Positions 1-8,968 are shown, numbered from the stretch's first letter. The stretch: 64,000 bases of DNA from Bacillota bacterium (GCA_023415825.1 JAEZJF010000006.1:186001-250000), one strand, 5' to 3'. Numbers and translations: made by a program. Notes: generated from the letters alone by a model not told the origin.

Positions 1-167
1 ATCAGGCATAAGCTATTCAAGGACGTCCCGTAATATAGGTCATCATGATAAATAAGCTTCAGGGAGTTTTTTGAATGGTTGCCCAAATCTAAAAATCTTT
101 GAGCAAAAACAACGTTTTTTTCGTAATCTTCTTTTTTATAAAGCAACCAACCCTTGAGCTGAGGCAT
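1..167 (-). CDS. ATP-grasp (RimK-like) protein, N-terminal part only
   Basis: The gene runs off the left edge; about 55 N-terminal residues are visible. They begin MPQLKGWLLYKKEDYEKN, which resembles the opening of RimK-like ATP-grasp ligases (a short strand followed by KGWLLY). The start at 167 is chosen because AGGGGGA lies 8 bases upstream and the frame stays open to the edge. The stop of the RNase H/ATP-grasp gene is only 18 bases upstream, so the two are probably cotranscribed. The ATP-binding region itself is outside the window, so the family call is an inference from the N-terminus and the neighbour. Confidence 0.6.
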   Translation of the reverse strand, partial: MPQLKGWLLYKKEDYEKNVVFAQRFLDLGNHSKNSLKLIYHDDLYYGTSLNSLCL

Positions 168-185
168 GTCATGAGTCCCCCTAAA

Positions 186-1862
186 TTATTCTAATTGGCT
201 CTTTATGTAGCCTATAATACGCTCAGGCACATCTACGCCCGTACAATCATAAATATTTTTCATATGGGCATTGGAATTAACCTCGCATAAAATGGGATTT
301 TCATTTTCTCCAAAAAGAATATCCACACCTGCAAAATGAGCGCCTAAAAGCTTTGCAGCTTTGACGGCCATGTTCGTAAAGGTCTGTGGAGGGGTGAAAG
401 CTGCCATACGACCTCCTGCCGTTATATTAGCCCTGAAATCAGTATCAGACGTGCGAAGCATGGCCGCCACAACCTCGTCTCCCACCACCTGAAGCCGAAC
501 ATCACGACCATGGCTGGATTTGATATATTCCTGATAAATGTGGGGTACGCTAATAAGCCGTTTTCTCAAATTCAAAAGCTCATCCCGATTTTGGGCCATG
601 TAGACTTGTGCACCAAAGGAGCCAAAGGCTTCCTTGACCACCATGGGATAGGAAAGTACTTCTTCAATCTTACCAATAAAAAGACTTTCATCTACCGGAC
701 AGCCTGGAAAAACAAGGGGTGAAAAAATGGTTTTGGGCATGGGAATATGATGGTTTGCTAACACCTGATGGGTCAATATTTTATCATCGCAGAGGGCAAT
801 AGCCTCCGCACCGTTGAATAATTTAAAGCCCATATACTCAAGCTGCCTTGCAAGGCGCACATCCTTATCCCAAAAGATAACAAAATCCGGTTTATCAGAT
901 GGGCCGTAAAGACTTAACTGACTTCCCAGGACGGCTGCAACCAGTTCGTCATTCCTATAGGGCATAAGTAGGATATCATTTTGCTGAGCGGCTTTAACAA
1001 ACCACTCAACCTGTTCCATGAATTTTGGAGTCATGAGGCTTCCGTTATAAATAATCCAACCTGTCAATGCTTTTTGAGGCACTTCATCAAAAAGACTTAT
1101 CTGTCCGGGCTGCTGTTTCACTCCCTGTCTTGCGCCCTGTTTTGCAAGTTCGTCGGCTTTGTCATTTAATGCAACCCCGGTATGGCTTTCTACCTTCACC
1201 CAGGTTATTTTGACCATGCAGGCATCGATATATTGCTTATAGGCCTGGGTCATAGGTGTATTGGTGCGATACTCACCGGTAGCCCATTTTTCTATGTTCT
1301 GAAAATCATAAAAAATTGCGATTTCGGTAACATCTTTCTGTTTACACCATTCTAGAACTTCAATGACAGCTTGAATCTCTCCACCTACCTGACGTGAACT
1401 AAAGGCATCAGGTGTGTCCACAGCTCCCGAAATTTCAGCTACAACAGTTCCCTGTTCAAGAATGACGGCACCATATCCCACACATCCATCAATAAACGAG
1501 CCGTCAACGTAAGCATGACAGAGAATTCCTGATACATCCTTGGCAACTGGTATTTCAATATTTTTTGTGGGATTGGCTTTAGGGCTCGGCTTTTCTTTTT
1601 CAGGAGGAACTTCTCCCATGAAGCTCAGAATACGGCTGAATTGATCCTCTGAAAGGTCTGAATCCTTACGGAAGCCATAGGATCGCTTTTTAGGGCTGTA
1701 ATCGATGATGAGCTTTCCCAGTGCCGTTCCGTTCTCACTGATTTTTATTTTTAGCAAATAGTCCCTTACAAGGACAATTTCTGAAAAAAGTCCTTGGGAA
1801 GTAAGCAAAGGCTCCAGATCGTTATAATAATTTAGTAGCTCCTGTTCGCAAATATAAGCCAT
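186..1862 (-). CDS. RNase H domain fused to RimK-like ATP-grasp domain
   Basis: 558 residues in three parts. Residues 1-105 form a small unknown N-terminal domain rich in charged residues. Residues about 112-245 are a type 1 RNase H fold with the acidic set visible: D in YVDGS, E in GGEIQA, D in YDFQN and D in NDKADELAKQ. From about 265 to the end is an ATP-grasp domain: a GWIIYNGSL opening, MVVKEAFGSFG (nucleotide lysine and glycine loop), YQEYI, GRDVRLQVVG, and the metal-binding end ILCEVNSNAH. ATP-grasp enzymes of this type ligate a carboxylate to an amine. RNase H cuts RNA in RNA/DNA hybrids. The substrate of the fusion is unknown. The start follows GAGGT at a normal distance, 15 bases after the udk stop, and another ATP-grasp gene follows. 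All RNase H acidic positions look intact. Confidence 0.85.
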   Translation of the reverse strand: MAYICEQELLNYYNDLEPLLTSQGLFSEIVLVRDYLLKIKISENGTALGKLIIDYSPKKRSYGFRKDSDLSEDQFSRILSFMGEVPPEKEKPSPKANPTKNIEIPVAKDVSGILCHAYVDGSFIDGCVGYGAVILEQGTVVAEISGAVDTPDAFSSRQVGGEIQAVIEVLEWCKQKDVTEIAIFYDFQNIEKWATGEYRTNTPMTQAYKQYIDACMVKITWVKVESHTGVALNDKADELAKQGARQGVKQQPGQISLFDEVPQKALTGWIIYNGSLMTPKFMEQVEWFVKAAQQNDILLMPYRNDELVAAVLGSQLSLYGPSDKPDFVIFWDKDVRLARQLEYMGFKLFNGAEAIALCDDKILTHQVLANHHIPMPKTIFSPLVFPGCPVDESLFIGKIEEVLSYPMVVKEAFGSFGAQVYMAQNRDELLNLRKRLISVPHIYQEYIKSSHGRDVRLQVVGDEVVAAMLRTSDTDFRANITAGGRMAAFTPPQTFTNMAVKAAKLLGAHFAGVDILFGENENPILCEVNSNAHMKNIYDCTGVDVPERIIGYIKSQLE

Positions 1863-1877
1863 ACTCTACCTCATTCT

Positions 1878-2501
1878 TTAGTATTTGTTCTGCAGAATAC
1901 TCTTTATTTTCTCAATAATCATGGAGCTGGCGACTGTGTTTAACCCGCCGTTGGGAACAATGATATCCGCATTTTTTTTGCTCGGCTCCACAAAGGCTTC
2001 GTGCATGGGCTTTACCGTATTAAGGTATTGATTAACCACAGAATCAATATCCCTGCCCCGCTCATGAATATCACGGATAAGCCTTCTTGCGAAGCGAATA
2101 TCCGAATCGGTATCCACAAAGACTTTTATGTCCATAAGGTCCACCAGATCGGGATTCTCAAAGATAAGTATACCTTCTATAATAACAACATGCTTGGGTT
2201 CTTCCTTGATGGTTTCATCCAAGCGCCTGTATTCAATAAAGGAATAGACCGGTCTTTGTATGGGCTGGAACGCTTTAAGGGCTTTAATCTGCTCCACCAT
2301 GTAGGTATTGTCAAAGCTGTTGGGATGATCGAAATTAAGCTGCCTGCGCTGCTCGTATGAAAGGGTGTTAAAGGATTTATAGTAATAATCCTGACAAATA
2401 AGGACCACATCATCTTCAAAGGATTCTTTTATGGTTTTGGCAAGAGTGGTTTTCCCTGAGCCTGTACCGCCTGCAATTCCGATAATGACTGGCTTGTTCA
2501 T
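1878..2501 (-). CDS. udk: uridine kinase
   Basis: Uridine kinase phosphorylates uridine and cytidine to UMP and CMP in pyrimidine salvage in the cytoplasm. The 207 residues match the usual length. The Walker A loop GIAGGTGSGKTT is at residues 8-19; QDYYYKSF, NFDHPNSFD and the lid-type RRLIRDIHERGR are typical of the PRK/uridine kinase family. The start has GGAGG with ideal spacing. It is the first gene of a minus-strand run with the RNase H/ATP-grasp fusion. The upstream leader holds a dispersed hairpin repeat. Confidence 0.95.
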   Translation of the reverse strand: MNKPVIIGIAGGTGSGKTTLAKTIKESFEDDVVLICQDYYYKSFNTLSYEQRRQLNFDHPNSFDNTYMVEQIKALKAFQPIQRPVYSFIEYRRLDETIKEEPKHVVIIEGILIFENPDLVDLMDIKVFVDTDSDIRFARRLIRDIHERGRDIDSVVNQYLNTVKPMHEAFVEPSKKNADIIVPNGGLNTVASSMIIEKIKSILQNKY

Positions 2502-2562
2502 CCTTTACCTCCAAGTAAACATAGCTTTTTACCTTATATAGGCTCAATTATATTGTTTTTAT

Positions 2563-2641
2563 CGTTCTTATTACGAAGTAACAAGGTTGCCGGGACTCGT
2601 TCGAAATCTCCGATTTCGGTAACGGGTGGCGTTCTTATTAT
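2563..2641 (+). repeat. dispersed hairpin repeat, copy 1
   Basis: One of three related copies in the window (others at 21207-21293 and 59691-59758, all in the same orientation). Common order: ACGAAGTAACAAGGTT, a G/C-rich link, a hairpin with arms CGAAATC and GATTTCG, then GTTCTTATTA. This copy is bounded by the 11-base direct repeat CGTTCTTATTA (2563-2573 and 2630-2640). It lies in the udk upstream region. Confidence 0.7.
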
Positions 2642-2715
2642 AGCAAGCCGGCATGAAATTAACCAGATACCAAAAGTGTAGTTCTGCATTTGCTGATAAT
2701 CGTGTTCATATGACA

Positions 2716-2746
2716 AAACCCTGAAAGCTTTAGGCAATCAGGGTTT
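2716..2746 (-). terminator. terminator downstream of the SLH gene
   Basis: A 9-bp stem, AAACCCTGA against TCAGGGTTT, encloses a 13-base loop and lies 47 bases past the stop of the SLH gene. The loop closely resembles those of the terminators at 4895 and 11651. Confidence 0.7.
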
Positions 2747-2793
2747 CTTTGTCGCACGGTGTTTTTGCATGTATTACATCAGATGAATTATTC

Positions 2794-4761
2794 CTATTTG
2801 AAGTTCTCATAAATGCGGATAGCCATCATTACAGCTTGTTCACGACTAGCCGTATCGGTGGGACCTATTTTACCGTTGTTGGCTTTCATAATGCCATTCT
2901 TATTTAAGAATTTCACACTTTCGAGGAAGTTAGGATAGATGCTCTTGATATCTTTAAAAACCTCAGCACCTTCGGTAGACAAATTAACATCATGCGACAT
3001 TTTCTTGACGGCGCGATAAAGCATGGCTGCTATCTGCTCTCTTGTTATGCTTTGCTTGGGTGTAAAAAGCTTCTTTACAATATCGGTGCCAAGGACAATC
3101 TCCAACTGGTTAGCCTTATAGATTTCAACATTATCGGTATCGACAAACGGAGCCGGAGGTGTATAAACAGCCTGAGTTCCGGTGTATTTTTCATAAAGCT
3201 TGACAACAACCTCTGAAAACTCTTCCCGGGTAATGGGCGCCTGCATGTCGTTCTTAATACGATCGGTAATGAGACCATATCCTACAGCCTTATCAAGCTC
3301 CGGGACAGCCCAGTTGCTGGCGTTCTTGTAAGCGGCATTTTCATCAGCCTTTTCCGGATTATTGACCTTTCCACTACTGAAATCAACCGTCAGAACATTG
3401 GAAAAATCCGAAAACGCCCATTTGCTGGGAGCATACTGACACGCAAAATAAATCCTGAACGAGTAAACACCCTGTACTTGTCCCTGATCAAAGTACATGT
3501 CATATTTCTCACCCAGATCGTCACTATAATCATCCGAACCTCGCATACCCTTAAGTTCGGTCTGCCATTTGCCTCCCTGCGGCTTATAATCAATATAGGT
3601 TATCACAGGCGTGGCTTTATTTACTTCAGATATGCCTGGAGGTGCAATCCATGTAAAATTAATTATATGTTTTTCCCACTTACTTGTTAGCGTAGCATCA
3701 AGCTGCAAAGGCCTATCCAATTTTGGTACCGAAGGCGCAGGTGTACCCTTGCCTGTAACAGCTGTATTGGAGTATGGAGAAATAAGTTCTTCCTCTCCCA
3801 GGCCTATGATGACATATCTTACCCTAAAATAGCATGTGTTGGACGAGAGCCAACTCTGAACCGATCCTTCAATACCCAGGGCTTGGCGCGGTAGGGTTAC
3901 CGTTACATAGCCGTCTTTATCCATATCTGTCTCACCAAAAGCTTTGCCGAACCAAGTTGATGCTTCAATATTCGTTTTGCTTTCTTCTAAGGCATCGTGC
4001 CATGGACCGTTATTAATTTTCCAATCGATATATGCGGTAGCAAAAGCTGTTCCCATTTTTTCCGAGGCTTTTATACTCTCAGGCACTTTCCATCGAAGAT
4101 TAAGCGTCATGTACGAGACGGCTAAGCTCTCGGGAGCATCTGCAGTAGAAAGAGGTTGCGGTAAACCAAAGTCATCAGTTTTCGTTTGAGCTCCTGTTCC
4201 TGTCGGGTTTACAGCCCCAACTAAAACAGCATTTGAAAAAGGTGAGTGCAGATTGACATTGGAATTGCTTGTATCATCCCAATACTCGCAATAATACCTA
4301 ACACGGAATTCTATGTTATTTGTCTTCAACCATTGTGAGATTGATTCTGAATATGGGAGCCCGACCAAAAGCTTGCTTATTTCGGCTTTAGAGGCGAAAT
4401 AGCTGTTATAATCATCAACATATACATTACCAAAAAACTGATAACTAATATTCCCGTAAAAACCATAAATACTGTCGCCTGAAGGTACTTCCTTATCCAG
4501 ATGCCATTCTCCGCCATTGATCCGCCAATCAATTATATAAGAAACTGGACCGTTATAGTTATCGTAGCAAGATTTTGCGAACTCTTCGATACTTTTAGGA
4601 TTTCGCCACTCGATGATAAATAGAGTGCCTTCGGAACGTACAGTAACGTTTTGAGGTGAAGCTAAGGTAATGTTGACTTGTGCACTGGCAGGCACTCTGG
4701 CCAGAATGCATGTTAACCCCAGTAAGAAAGCCAGACAAAGTGCTGTTGTCTTTTTCAACAT
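2794..4761 (-). CDS. secreted S-layer-homology (SLH) protein with repeated beta domains
   Basis: 655 residues. A signal peptide occupies about 1-28 (basic start, LCLAFLLGL core, ASA cleavage region). Residues about 30-470 contain three similar beta-rich repeats with motifs such as YIIDWRINGGEWH, AYIDWKINNGPWH and YIDYKPQGGKWQ, resembling fibronectin type III modules. Three SLH motifs follow at about 480-530, 539-585 and 604-655 (ITREEFSEVVVKLYEK, ITREQIAAMLYRAVKK, ASREQAVMMAIRIYENFK). SLH motifs hold proteins non-covalently on pyruvylated cell-wall polymers. A paralogue with a similar plan is at 55447-57600. The gene stands alone with its own terminator. Its ligand is unknown. Confidence 0.88.
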   Translation of the reverse strand: MLKKTTALCLAFLLGLTCILARVPASAQVNITLASPQNVTVRSEGTLFIIEWRNPKSIEEFAKSCYDNYNGPVSYIIDWRINGGEWHLDKEVPSGDSIYGFYGNISYQFFGNVYVDDYNSYFASKAEISKLLVGLPYSESISQWLKTNNIEFRVRYYCEYWDDTSNSNVNLHSPFSNAVLVGAVNPTGTGAQTKTDDFGLPQPLSTADAPESLAVSYMTLNLRWKVPESIKASEKMGTAFATAYIDWKINNGPWHDALEESKTNIEASTWFGKAFGETDMDKDGYVTVTLPRQALGIEGSVQSWLSSNTCYFRVRYVIIGLGEEELISPYSNTAVTGKGTPAPSVPKLDRPLQLDATLTSKWEKHIINFTWIAPPGISEVNKATPVITYIDYKPQGGKWQTELKGMRGSDDYSDDLGEKYDMYFDQGQVQGVYSFRIYFACQYAPSKWAFSDFSNVLTVDFSSGKVNNPEKADENAAYKNASNWAVPELDKAVGYGLITDRIKNDMQAPITREEFSEVVVKLYEKYTGTQAVYTPPAPFVDTDNVEIYKANQLEIVLGTDIVKKLFTPKQSITREQIAAMLYRAVKKMSHDVNLSTEGAEVFKDIKSIYPNFLESVKFLNKNGIMKANNGKIGPTDTASREQAVMMAIRIYENFK

Positions 4762-4894
4762 AATATTGTCCTCCCGGTTCAGGTTCGCTTAATATAATCG
4801 TTGGGTTGTCTCCTATGCTAGTTTCATCTGACAAGATTATATTTTAAAAATCGAATGATGTAAATATTTACATCCAAGAGAACTTCTGCCTGAA

Positions 4895-4925
4895 AAGCCC
4901 TCAAAGCATTTAGCAATGAGGGCTT
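4895..4925 (-). terminator. terminator of the zinc-ribbon membrane protein pair
   Basis: Stem AAGCCCTCA / TGAGGGCTT with a 13-base loop identical to that of the tRNA-Arg terminator at 11651. The outer pair differs in a compensating way (G-C here, A-T there). It lies 43 bases past the stop of the gene ending at 4968. Confidence 0.75.
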
Positions 4926-4930
4926 CTATA

Positions 4931-4955
4931 GTGTACCAAAGATGATTCGAACACC
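4931..4955 (-). pseudogene. tRNA-Arg 3'-end remnant
   Basis: These 25 bases match the 3' end (T arm and acceptor strand) of the intact tRNA-Arg at 11686-11762 with three differences (T/C, A/G and A/G). They sit at the same distance from a terminator with an identical loop. No D arm or anticodon arm is present beyond them, so this is a fragment, not a functional tRNA. Confidence 0.65.
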
Positions 4956-4967
4956 TTACCTTGAATA

Positions 4968-5525
4968 CTATTGAAGAGGAGTTCTGCAATACTCACATTC
5001 TGTAACTTTGCCTTGAGTTATTACATTTCTGGCGCCGCAGCCTTCACATCGGACCACTTTTTCTTGAGGACTTGAAGATTGATCCGTGGAATTATCTGAA
5101 AATATTATGGTTTCAGTTTTGACATAGGAATAATCACCATTTCTAAAATTAGGTGTGCTGTATCCTGAATAATTACGGTTGTGCGATGCCATTTGTTCAC
5201 GCTTAAGGATTATCTTTTTCATTATGCTACCTATAATCATCAACACCACACCACTAATCAAGAAGAAAGTTGTCATTTGTTTAAAAGACTCATCAACTGT
5301 AGGCTGATCTTTGTTAGCCTCTATGCTCCCAGTAGACAATAGTAGTAAAATGAGCACTCCATATATTGAGAAAAAGACTCCGATTCCAAATACTATCTTT
5401 CCTTTATTAAACTTGGGAGTATTACCTGATTTAAGATTTCTAAAAAGTAAATATAATCCGATAGGTGGAAATAGTAAAAGCATTGTAATAACAAAGCCCC
5501 ATGACGAACCATTTTTCTGTTCCAT
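4968..5525 (-). CDS. membrane protein with C-terminal zinc ribbon
   Basis: 185 residues. Hydrophobic segments at about 10-27, 43-65 and 85-105 predict three membrane helices. They are followed by a polar linker and a C-terminal zinc ribbon, CEGCGAR...CEYC, with two CxxC pairs about 15 residues apart. Function is unknown. It lies 14 bases after the gene ending at 5540, whose last 25 residues are very similar. The start at 5525 has GGGGGA upstream. Confidence 0.75.
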   Translation of the reverse strand: MEQKNGSSWGFVITMLLLFPPIGLYLLFRNLKSGNTPKFNKGKIVFGIGVFFSIYGVLILLLLSTGSIEANKDQPTVDESFKQMTTFFLISGVVLMIIGSIMKKIILKREQMASHNRNYSGYSTPNFRNGDYSYVKTETIIFSDNSTDQSSSPQEKVVRCEGCGARNVITQGKVTECEYCRTPLQ

Positions 5526-5539
5526 TTAAGCATTCCCCC

Positions 5540-6118
5540 TTATTTGACAAATGAACCGCAGTACTCACATTCACCCACAGAACCTTCAAGAATCTTATTC
5601 GTCGCCCCACAACCGTTGCATGTTGTTGTTGTGTATTTTTTTTCGGGCTCGCTAGGTCTTATGTTATTGGTATAATTGATTTGCACTTTTATATCGGATA
5701 CAACAGTACTCTGTCCTGCGAAAGCTAGGCAATTTGTAGCAGTGTCAATGTAAGCGTTAGCAAAATATCCTTTTTTGATCATCTGGTCAACATTAGCCCG
5801 CACCCTATCAACAGAACTGTTTGTAGCGGCAGCCAGATTATCTATCGAACGAAAGGGATCATTGGAAAGTCTCAGCACATAGGCTTTGAATAGCTTTATA
5901 AGAGAGCTTCTTTTCTTCCCCTTGACAATCAGTAAAATGCCTATAGCAAGCATGAATAGGAAAAGAATAGCAACGACCATGGTGCCCTCAGTATTTGTGG
6001 CAAAAAGAGCAATAGTCATAATTGTAAAAAATGCCGTTAAAATGATTCCTAGAGTCATTTGTACTTTTGAAATGATATTACTGATAATAATCGCTGCTTT
6101 ACCTTTTTTCTGATTCAT
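5540..6118 (-). CDS. membrane protein with winged-helix-like segment and zinc ribbon
   Basis: 192 residues from the preferred start at 6118, which has GGGGAG at normal spacing; a longer frame to 6184 lacks one. Two hydrophobic segments occupy about 15-60. A helical stretch with FRSIDNLAAATNSSVDRVRA and MIKKGYFANAYID resembles the small winged-helix module found in Clostridia zinc-ribbon proteins. The end has two CxxC pairs (CNGCGA, CEYCGS). The promoter is at 6205-6233. The role is unknown; the module hints at protein or nucleic acid binding at the membrane. Confidence 0.72.
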   Translation of the reverse strand: MNQKKGKAAIIISNIISKVQMTLGIILTAFFTIMTIALFATNTEGTMVVAILFLFMLAIGILLIVKGKKRSSLIKLFKAYVLRLSNDPFRSIDNLAAATNSSVDRVRANVDQMIKKGYFANAYIDTATNCLAFAGQSTVVSDIKVQINYTNNIRPSEPEKKYTTTTCNGCGATNKILEGSVGECEYCGSFVK

Positions 6119-6204
6119 CCTACTCTCCCCTGTTTTGCATCTCAAATAAAGGCTTCTACAATCTCCACACAATAACCTTATCACAATACTTGTTAAATAT
6201 AGTA

Positions 6205-6233
6205 ATTATACCACGGTCTCTAATGATTTCCAA
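6205..6233 (-). promoter_or_regulatory. promoter of the zinc-ribbon pair
   Basis: On the minus strand TTGGAA, 17 bases and TATAAT are spaced as a sigma-A promoter, predicting a leader of about 80 bases before the start at 6118. Confidence 0.6.
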
Positions 6234-6426
6234 TCAAATTACCTTTTAGGAAATCGCTAAAACAATGTTTCTAAAAGGAAGCATCATGTTTGAATACCAT
6301 ATCAATAAACTTATTATGACTAATGAAATAACTTAATATCATAGAACTACATGATGCAATGAAATGTGATCCGGCAATAACATTTTAAATAAAGGTTATA
6401 TATGTTTATAAAATTGCAAATACATA

Positions 6427-6456
6427 TTGCCTTCATTTAGAAGAATATGGTACACT
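6427..6456 (+). promoter_or_regulatory. promoter of the ROK gene
   Basis: TTGCCT, 18 bases, TACACT. Transcription would begin near 6463. This puts the alternative ATG at 6447 upstream of the transcript and supports the ROK start at 6492. Confidence 0.5.
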
Positions 6457-6491
6457 TAATTCAACATAAAAATAAAGTGTGTGAGGAATCT

Positions 6492-7715
6492 ATGAAAGAG
6501 TATCCAACCATTGGCAATTCTAAAACCGTAAAAAGTGCTAATATGGCATCCATATTAAATACCATCAGATATAATCATGGTCTGTCCAGAATCCGTATTT
6601 CTGAATTAACAGGCTTAAGTGCCGGAGCGACTTCCGCATTGGTAAACGAATTAATTGCGAACAGGCTGGTCGCAGAATACGGTGAAGGTGATTCAAGCGG
6701 TGGCCGAAAGCCGATTTTGTTAAAAATCAGGGAAGATTGCAACTATGTTATTGGAATTGATATGAGTCAGAAAAATAAAATCGTGATCGCATTGATAAAC
6801 TTTGCTGGTCATGTGATCAGTTCTGTAGAAACTAGATATTCTTATGGCTATCATACAATTGAAAACATTACGGACAACATCATTACCGAAATTAATAATC
6901 TTCTAAAACAGTTGAGAGAAGCCGAGAGCAAGATATTTGGCATCGGTATTGCGGTGGCCGGTATCTTAAATAAAGAAAGAGAAAAAGTAATATTCGCCAT
7001 AGATTTGGTATTTGATTATGAGATTCTGGTTAATGCGTTAAAAGGAAGATTCAAGGTTCCTGTATATATTGAGAACGATACAAGCCTGGAAGCACTGGCT
7101 GAAAACGAGTACGGCGCAGGTAAAAATCAGGGAAACCTTTTTTACATGAGCGTAAAAAGCGGTATAGGTGCGGGGATTATCATTGATAATAAGATTTTTC
7201 ATGGTCCCTTGGGAGGTGCCGGTGAAATCGGCAGAATTATCATGGATTTATCCGCAACTGCCTCCAATGCGCCAACCAGAGGATATTTCGAGGAATATGT
7301 TACAGAAGAATCCATACGGCGAAAAGTTGTAGCATCTCAGATTTCCGGAAGAAAATCTGCCCTCTCGCAAGTGAAAGATCTTAAGTTGGAAATGATTGCA
7401 AAGTATGCGGAAGAAGGGGACTTGTTGTGCGTTGAAATCATCCAGGAAGTGGGAACAATCCTAGGCTTTGCAGTTAATACCATCATTGGCTTCTACAGTG
7501 TTCCGCTTATTGTTATCGGAGGAACTATCATTAAGCTTGGTCCACAACTGATCAAGGTTATAAACGACACATTAAAAGATTACTCCTATACGGTATTTTC
7601 GGATAAGGTCAGCGTTGCGCCCTCAATACTTCAGGATAATGCAGCTTTAGTGGGTGCATCCGCATATATCATACAGAAGATATTTAATTCTCCGGAGTTG
7701 ATACTTGATATTTAA
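6492..7715 (+). CDS. ROK-family transcriptional regulator (XylR/NagC type)
   Basis: 407 residues from the start at 6492 (GAGGA five bases upstream). An N-terminal winged helix-turn-helix spans about 12-75 (RIRISELTGLSAGATSALVNELI). The sugar-kinase-like ROK domain follows: VIGIDMSQ, IGIAVAG, ENDTSLEALAENEYGAG, GIGAGIIID and GPLGGAGEIG. These proteins usually repress sugar uptake genes and release DNA on sugar binding. The cysteine-rich zinc motif normally found after GEIG is absent: the stretch reads MDLSATASNAPTRGYFEEY. The importer genes start 276 bases downstream on the same strand, so they are the likely target. Confidence 0.88.
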   Translation: MKEYPTIGNSKTVKSANMASILNTIRYNHGLSRIRISELTGLSAGATSALVNELIANRLVAEYGEGDSSGGRKPILLKIREDCNYVIGIDMSQKNKIVIALINFAGHVISSVETRYSYGYHTIENITDNIITEINNLLKQLREAESKIFGIGIAVAGILNKEREKVIFAIDLVFDYEILVNALKGRFKVPVYIENDTSLEALAENEYGAGKNQGNLFYMSVKSGIGAGIIIDNKIFHGPLGGAGEIGRIIMDLSATASNAPTRGYFEEYVTEESIRRKVVASQISGRKSALSQVKDLKLEMIAKYAEEGDLLCVEIIQEVGTILGFAVNTIIGFYSVPLIVIGGTIIKLGPQLIKVINDTLKDYSYTVFSDKVSVAPSILQDNAALVGASAYIIQKIFNSPELILDI

Positions 7716-7991
7716 ACAAAGCTCCTTCAAATGATCTATTCACACTCAACAAGTCATCTAAACCCTACATATTTCACATAGAAATGCTTCTTGGCCGGCT
7801 GCTTCCCGCTTTTTAATCCATTTCTTTTACTGCTTTATCTATACAGATTTGCTTTAAGCGTGCAAAAACTAAATTTCTAAACTTTCGGCTTTTATTAAAG
7901 GCTATTTTGTCATACTTATTTTCATCTATATGAAATATGAAAAAGGGTCAAGTTTGTAAGCGTGATAATCAAGGATAAAGGGAGGACTGAC

Positions 7992-8957
7992 ATGACAAAA
8001 ACACAAACACTTGCTTCAGGTATTAATTTTAAAAAAAGAAACCGCAATCAGACGTTAATTTTTACATTAATGGCTCTACCAGGAATTATATGGCTCATCC
8101 TTTTGCGTTACCTTCCAATGTTTGGTATTGTTTTATCTTTTAAGGATTTTAAGCTATACCCCCCCAACCCTACACTAATAAATAATATTATACATAGTGA
8201 ATGGGTTTCTTTTGATAACTTCAAATTCCTTTTTACCACTACCGATTCCTGGAATATGATCAAGAATACTCTTGTATACAACATGGTGTTTATTGTACTA
8301 ACATTAGTCATATCCGTATCCCTGGCTATAATGCTAAGTGAAGTGACAAAGAAATTCGTAGCAAAAGCATATCAAACCGCTATGTTTTTCCCTTATTTTT
8401 TAAGCTGGGTCGTAGTTGATTACTTTCTTTACGCGTTTATTAGCCCAAATAAGGGCTTAATTCCAGTAATGCAGCAAAGTGCCGGCATGATTGCTACCGA
8501 TTGGTATGGCACTCATGCCCCATGGCCATTTATATTAACCTTCGCATATTTATGGAAAAATCTAGGTTATTCATGCATACTATATCTTGCTGCAATTACC
8601 GGAATAGACTCTTCCCAATATGAAGCAGCGACAATCGACGGCGCCAGTAAATGGCAACAGGTATTCTATATTACTTTACCCCATTTGAAAACAATGATTA
8701 TCATTTTATTCATTCTTGCTGCCGGTAAAATATTTAATTCGGACTTTGGGTTGTTTTATATAGTCACACGAAATTCTGGTCCCACCTTCCCCACGACACA
8801 GGTCATTGATACATACGTATATCGCGCGCTTATGCAAACGAGGAATATCGGCATGAGCTCTGCAGCCGGTTTATTTCAAAACGTTTTAGGGTTTATTTGC
8901 ATAATGACGGTAAATAGTATTGTTAAAAAAGTTGAACCCGACAGTACTCTTTTTTAG
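7992..8957 (+). CDS. ABC sugar transporter permease (LplB type)
   Basis: 321 residues with about six membrane helices and the permease loop YEAATIDGASKWQQVFYI that contacts the ATPase. LplB-type permeases pair with LplC/YtcP-type partners and an LplA-type lipoprotein. The start at 7992 has GGGAGG at ideal distance; the frame extends 10 codons upstream without one. The next permease begins 11 bases after the stop. No ATPase gene is in the operon. Confidence 0.9.
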   Translation: MTKTQTLASGINFKKRNRNQTLIFTLMALPGIIWLILLRYLPMFGIVLSFKDFKLYPPNPTLINNIIHSEWVSFDNFKFLFTTTDSWNMIKNTLVYNMVFIVLTLVISVSLAIMLSEVTKKFVAKAYQTAMFFPYFLSWVVVDYFLYAFISPNKGLIPVMQQSAGMIATDWYGTHAPWPFILTFAYLWKNLGYSCILYLAAITGIDSSQYEAATIDGASKWQQVFYITLPHLKTMIIILFILAAGKIFNSDFGLFYIVTRNSGPTFPTTQVIDTYVYRALMQTRNIGMSSAAGLFQNVLGFICIMTVNSIVKKVEPDSTLF

Positions 8958-8968
8958 GAGGATTAAAG

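Larger units (their letters stand above)
6119..6491. promoter_or_regulatory. divergent intergenic region with two promoters
   Basis: This 373-base gap separates the zinc-ribbon pair (-) from the ROK gene (+). It contains one sigma-A-like promoter in each direction, annotated separately, and no further open frame with a ribosome binding site. Confidence 0.5.

Noticed and set aside
2574..2590. GTAACAAGGT in the dispersed repeat resembles the conserved 16S rRNA 3' end
   Set aside because: Only about ten bases match; flanking sequence and the hairpin do not fit 16S rRNA, so it is probably coincidence.
2534..2737. 67-codon frame upstream of udk
   Set aside because: It lies largely within the dispersed repeat, and has no ribosome binding site or known motif.
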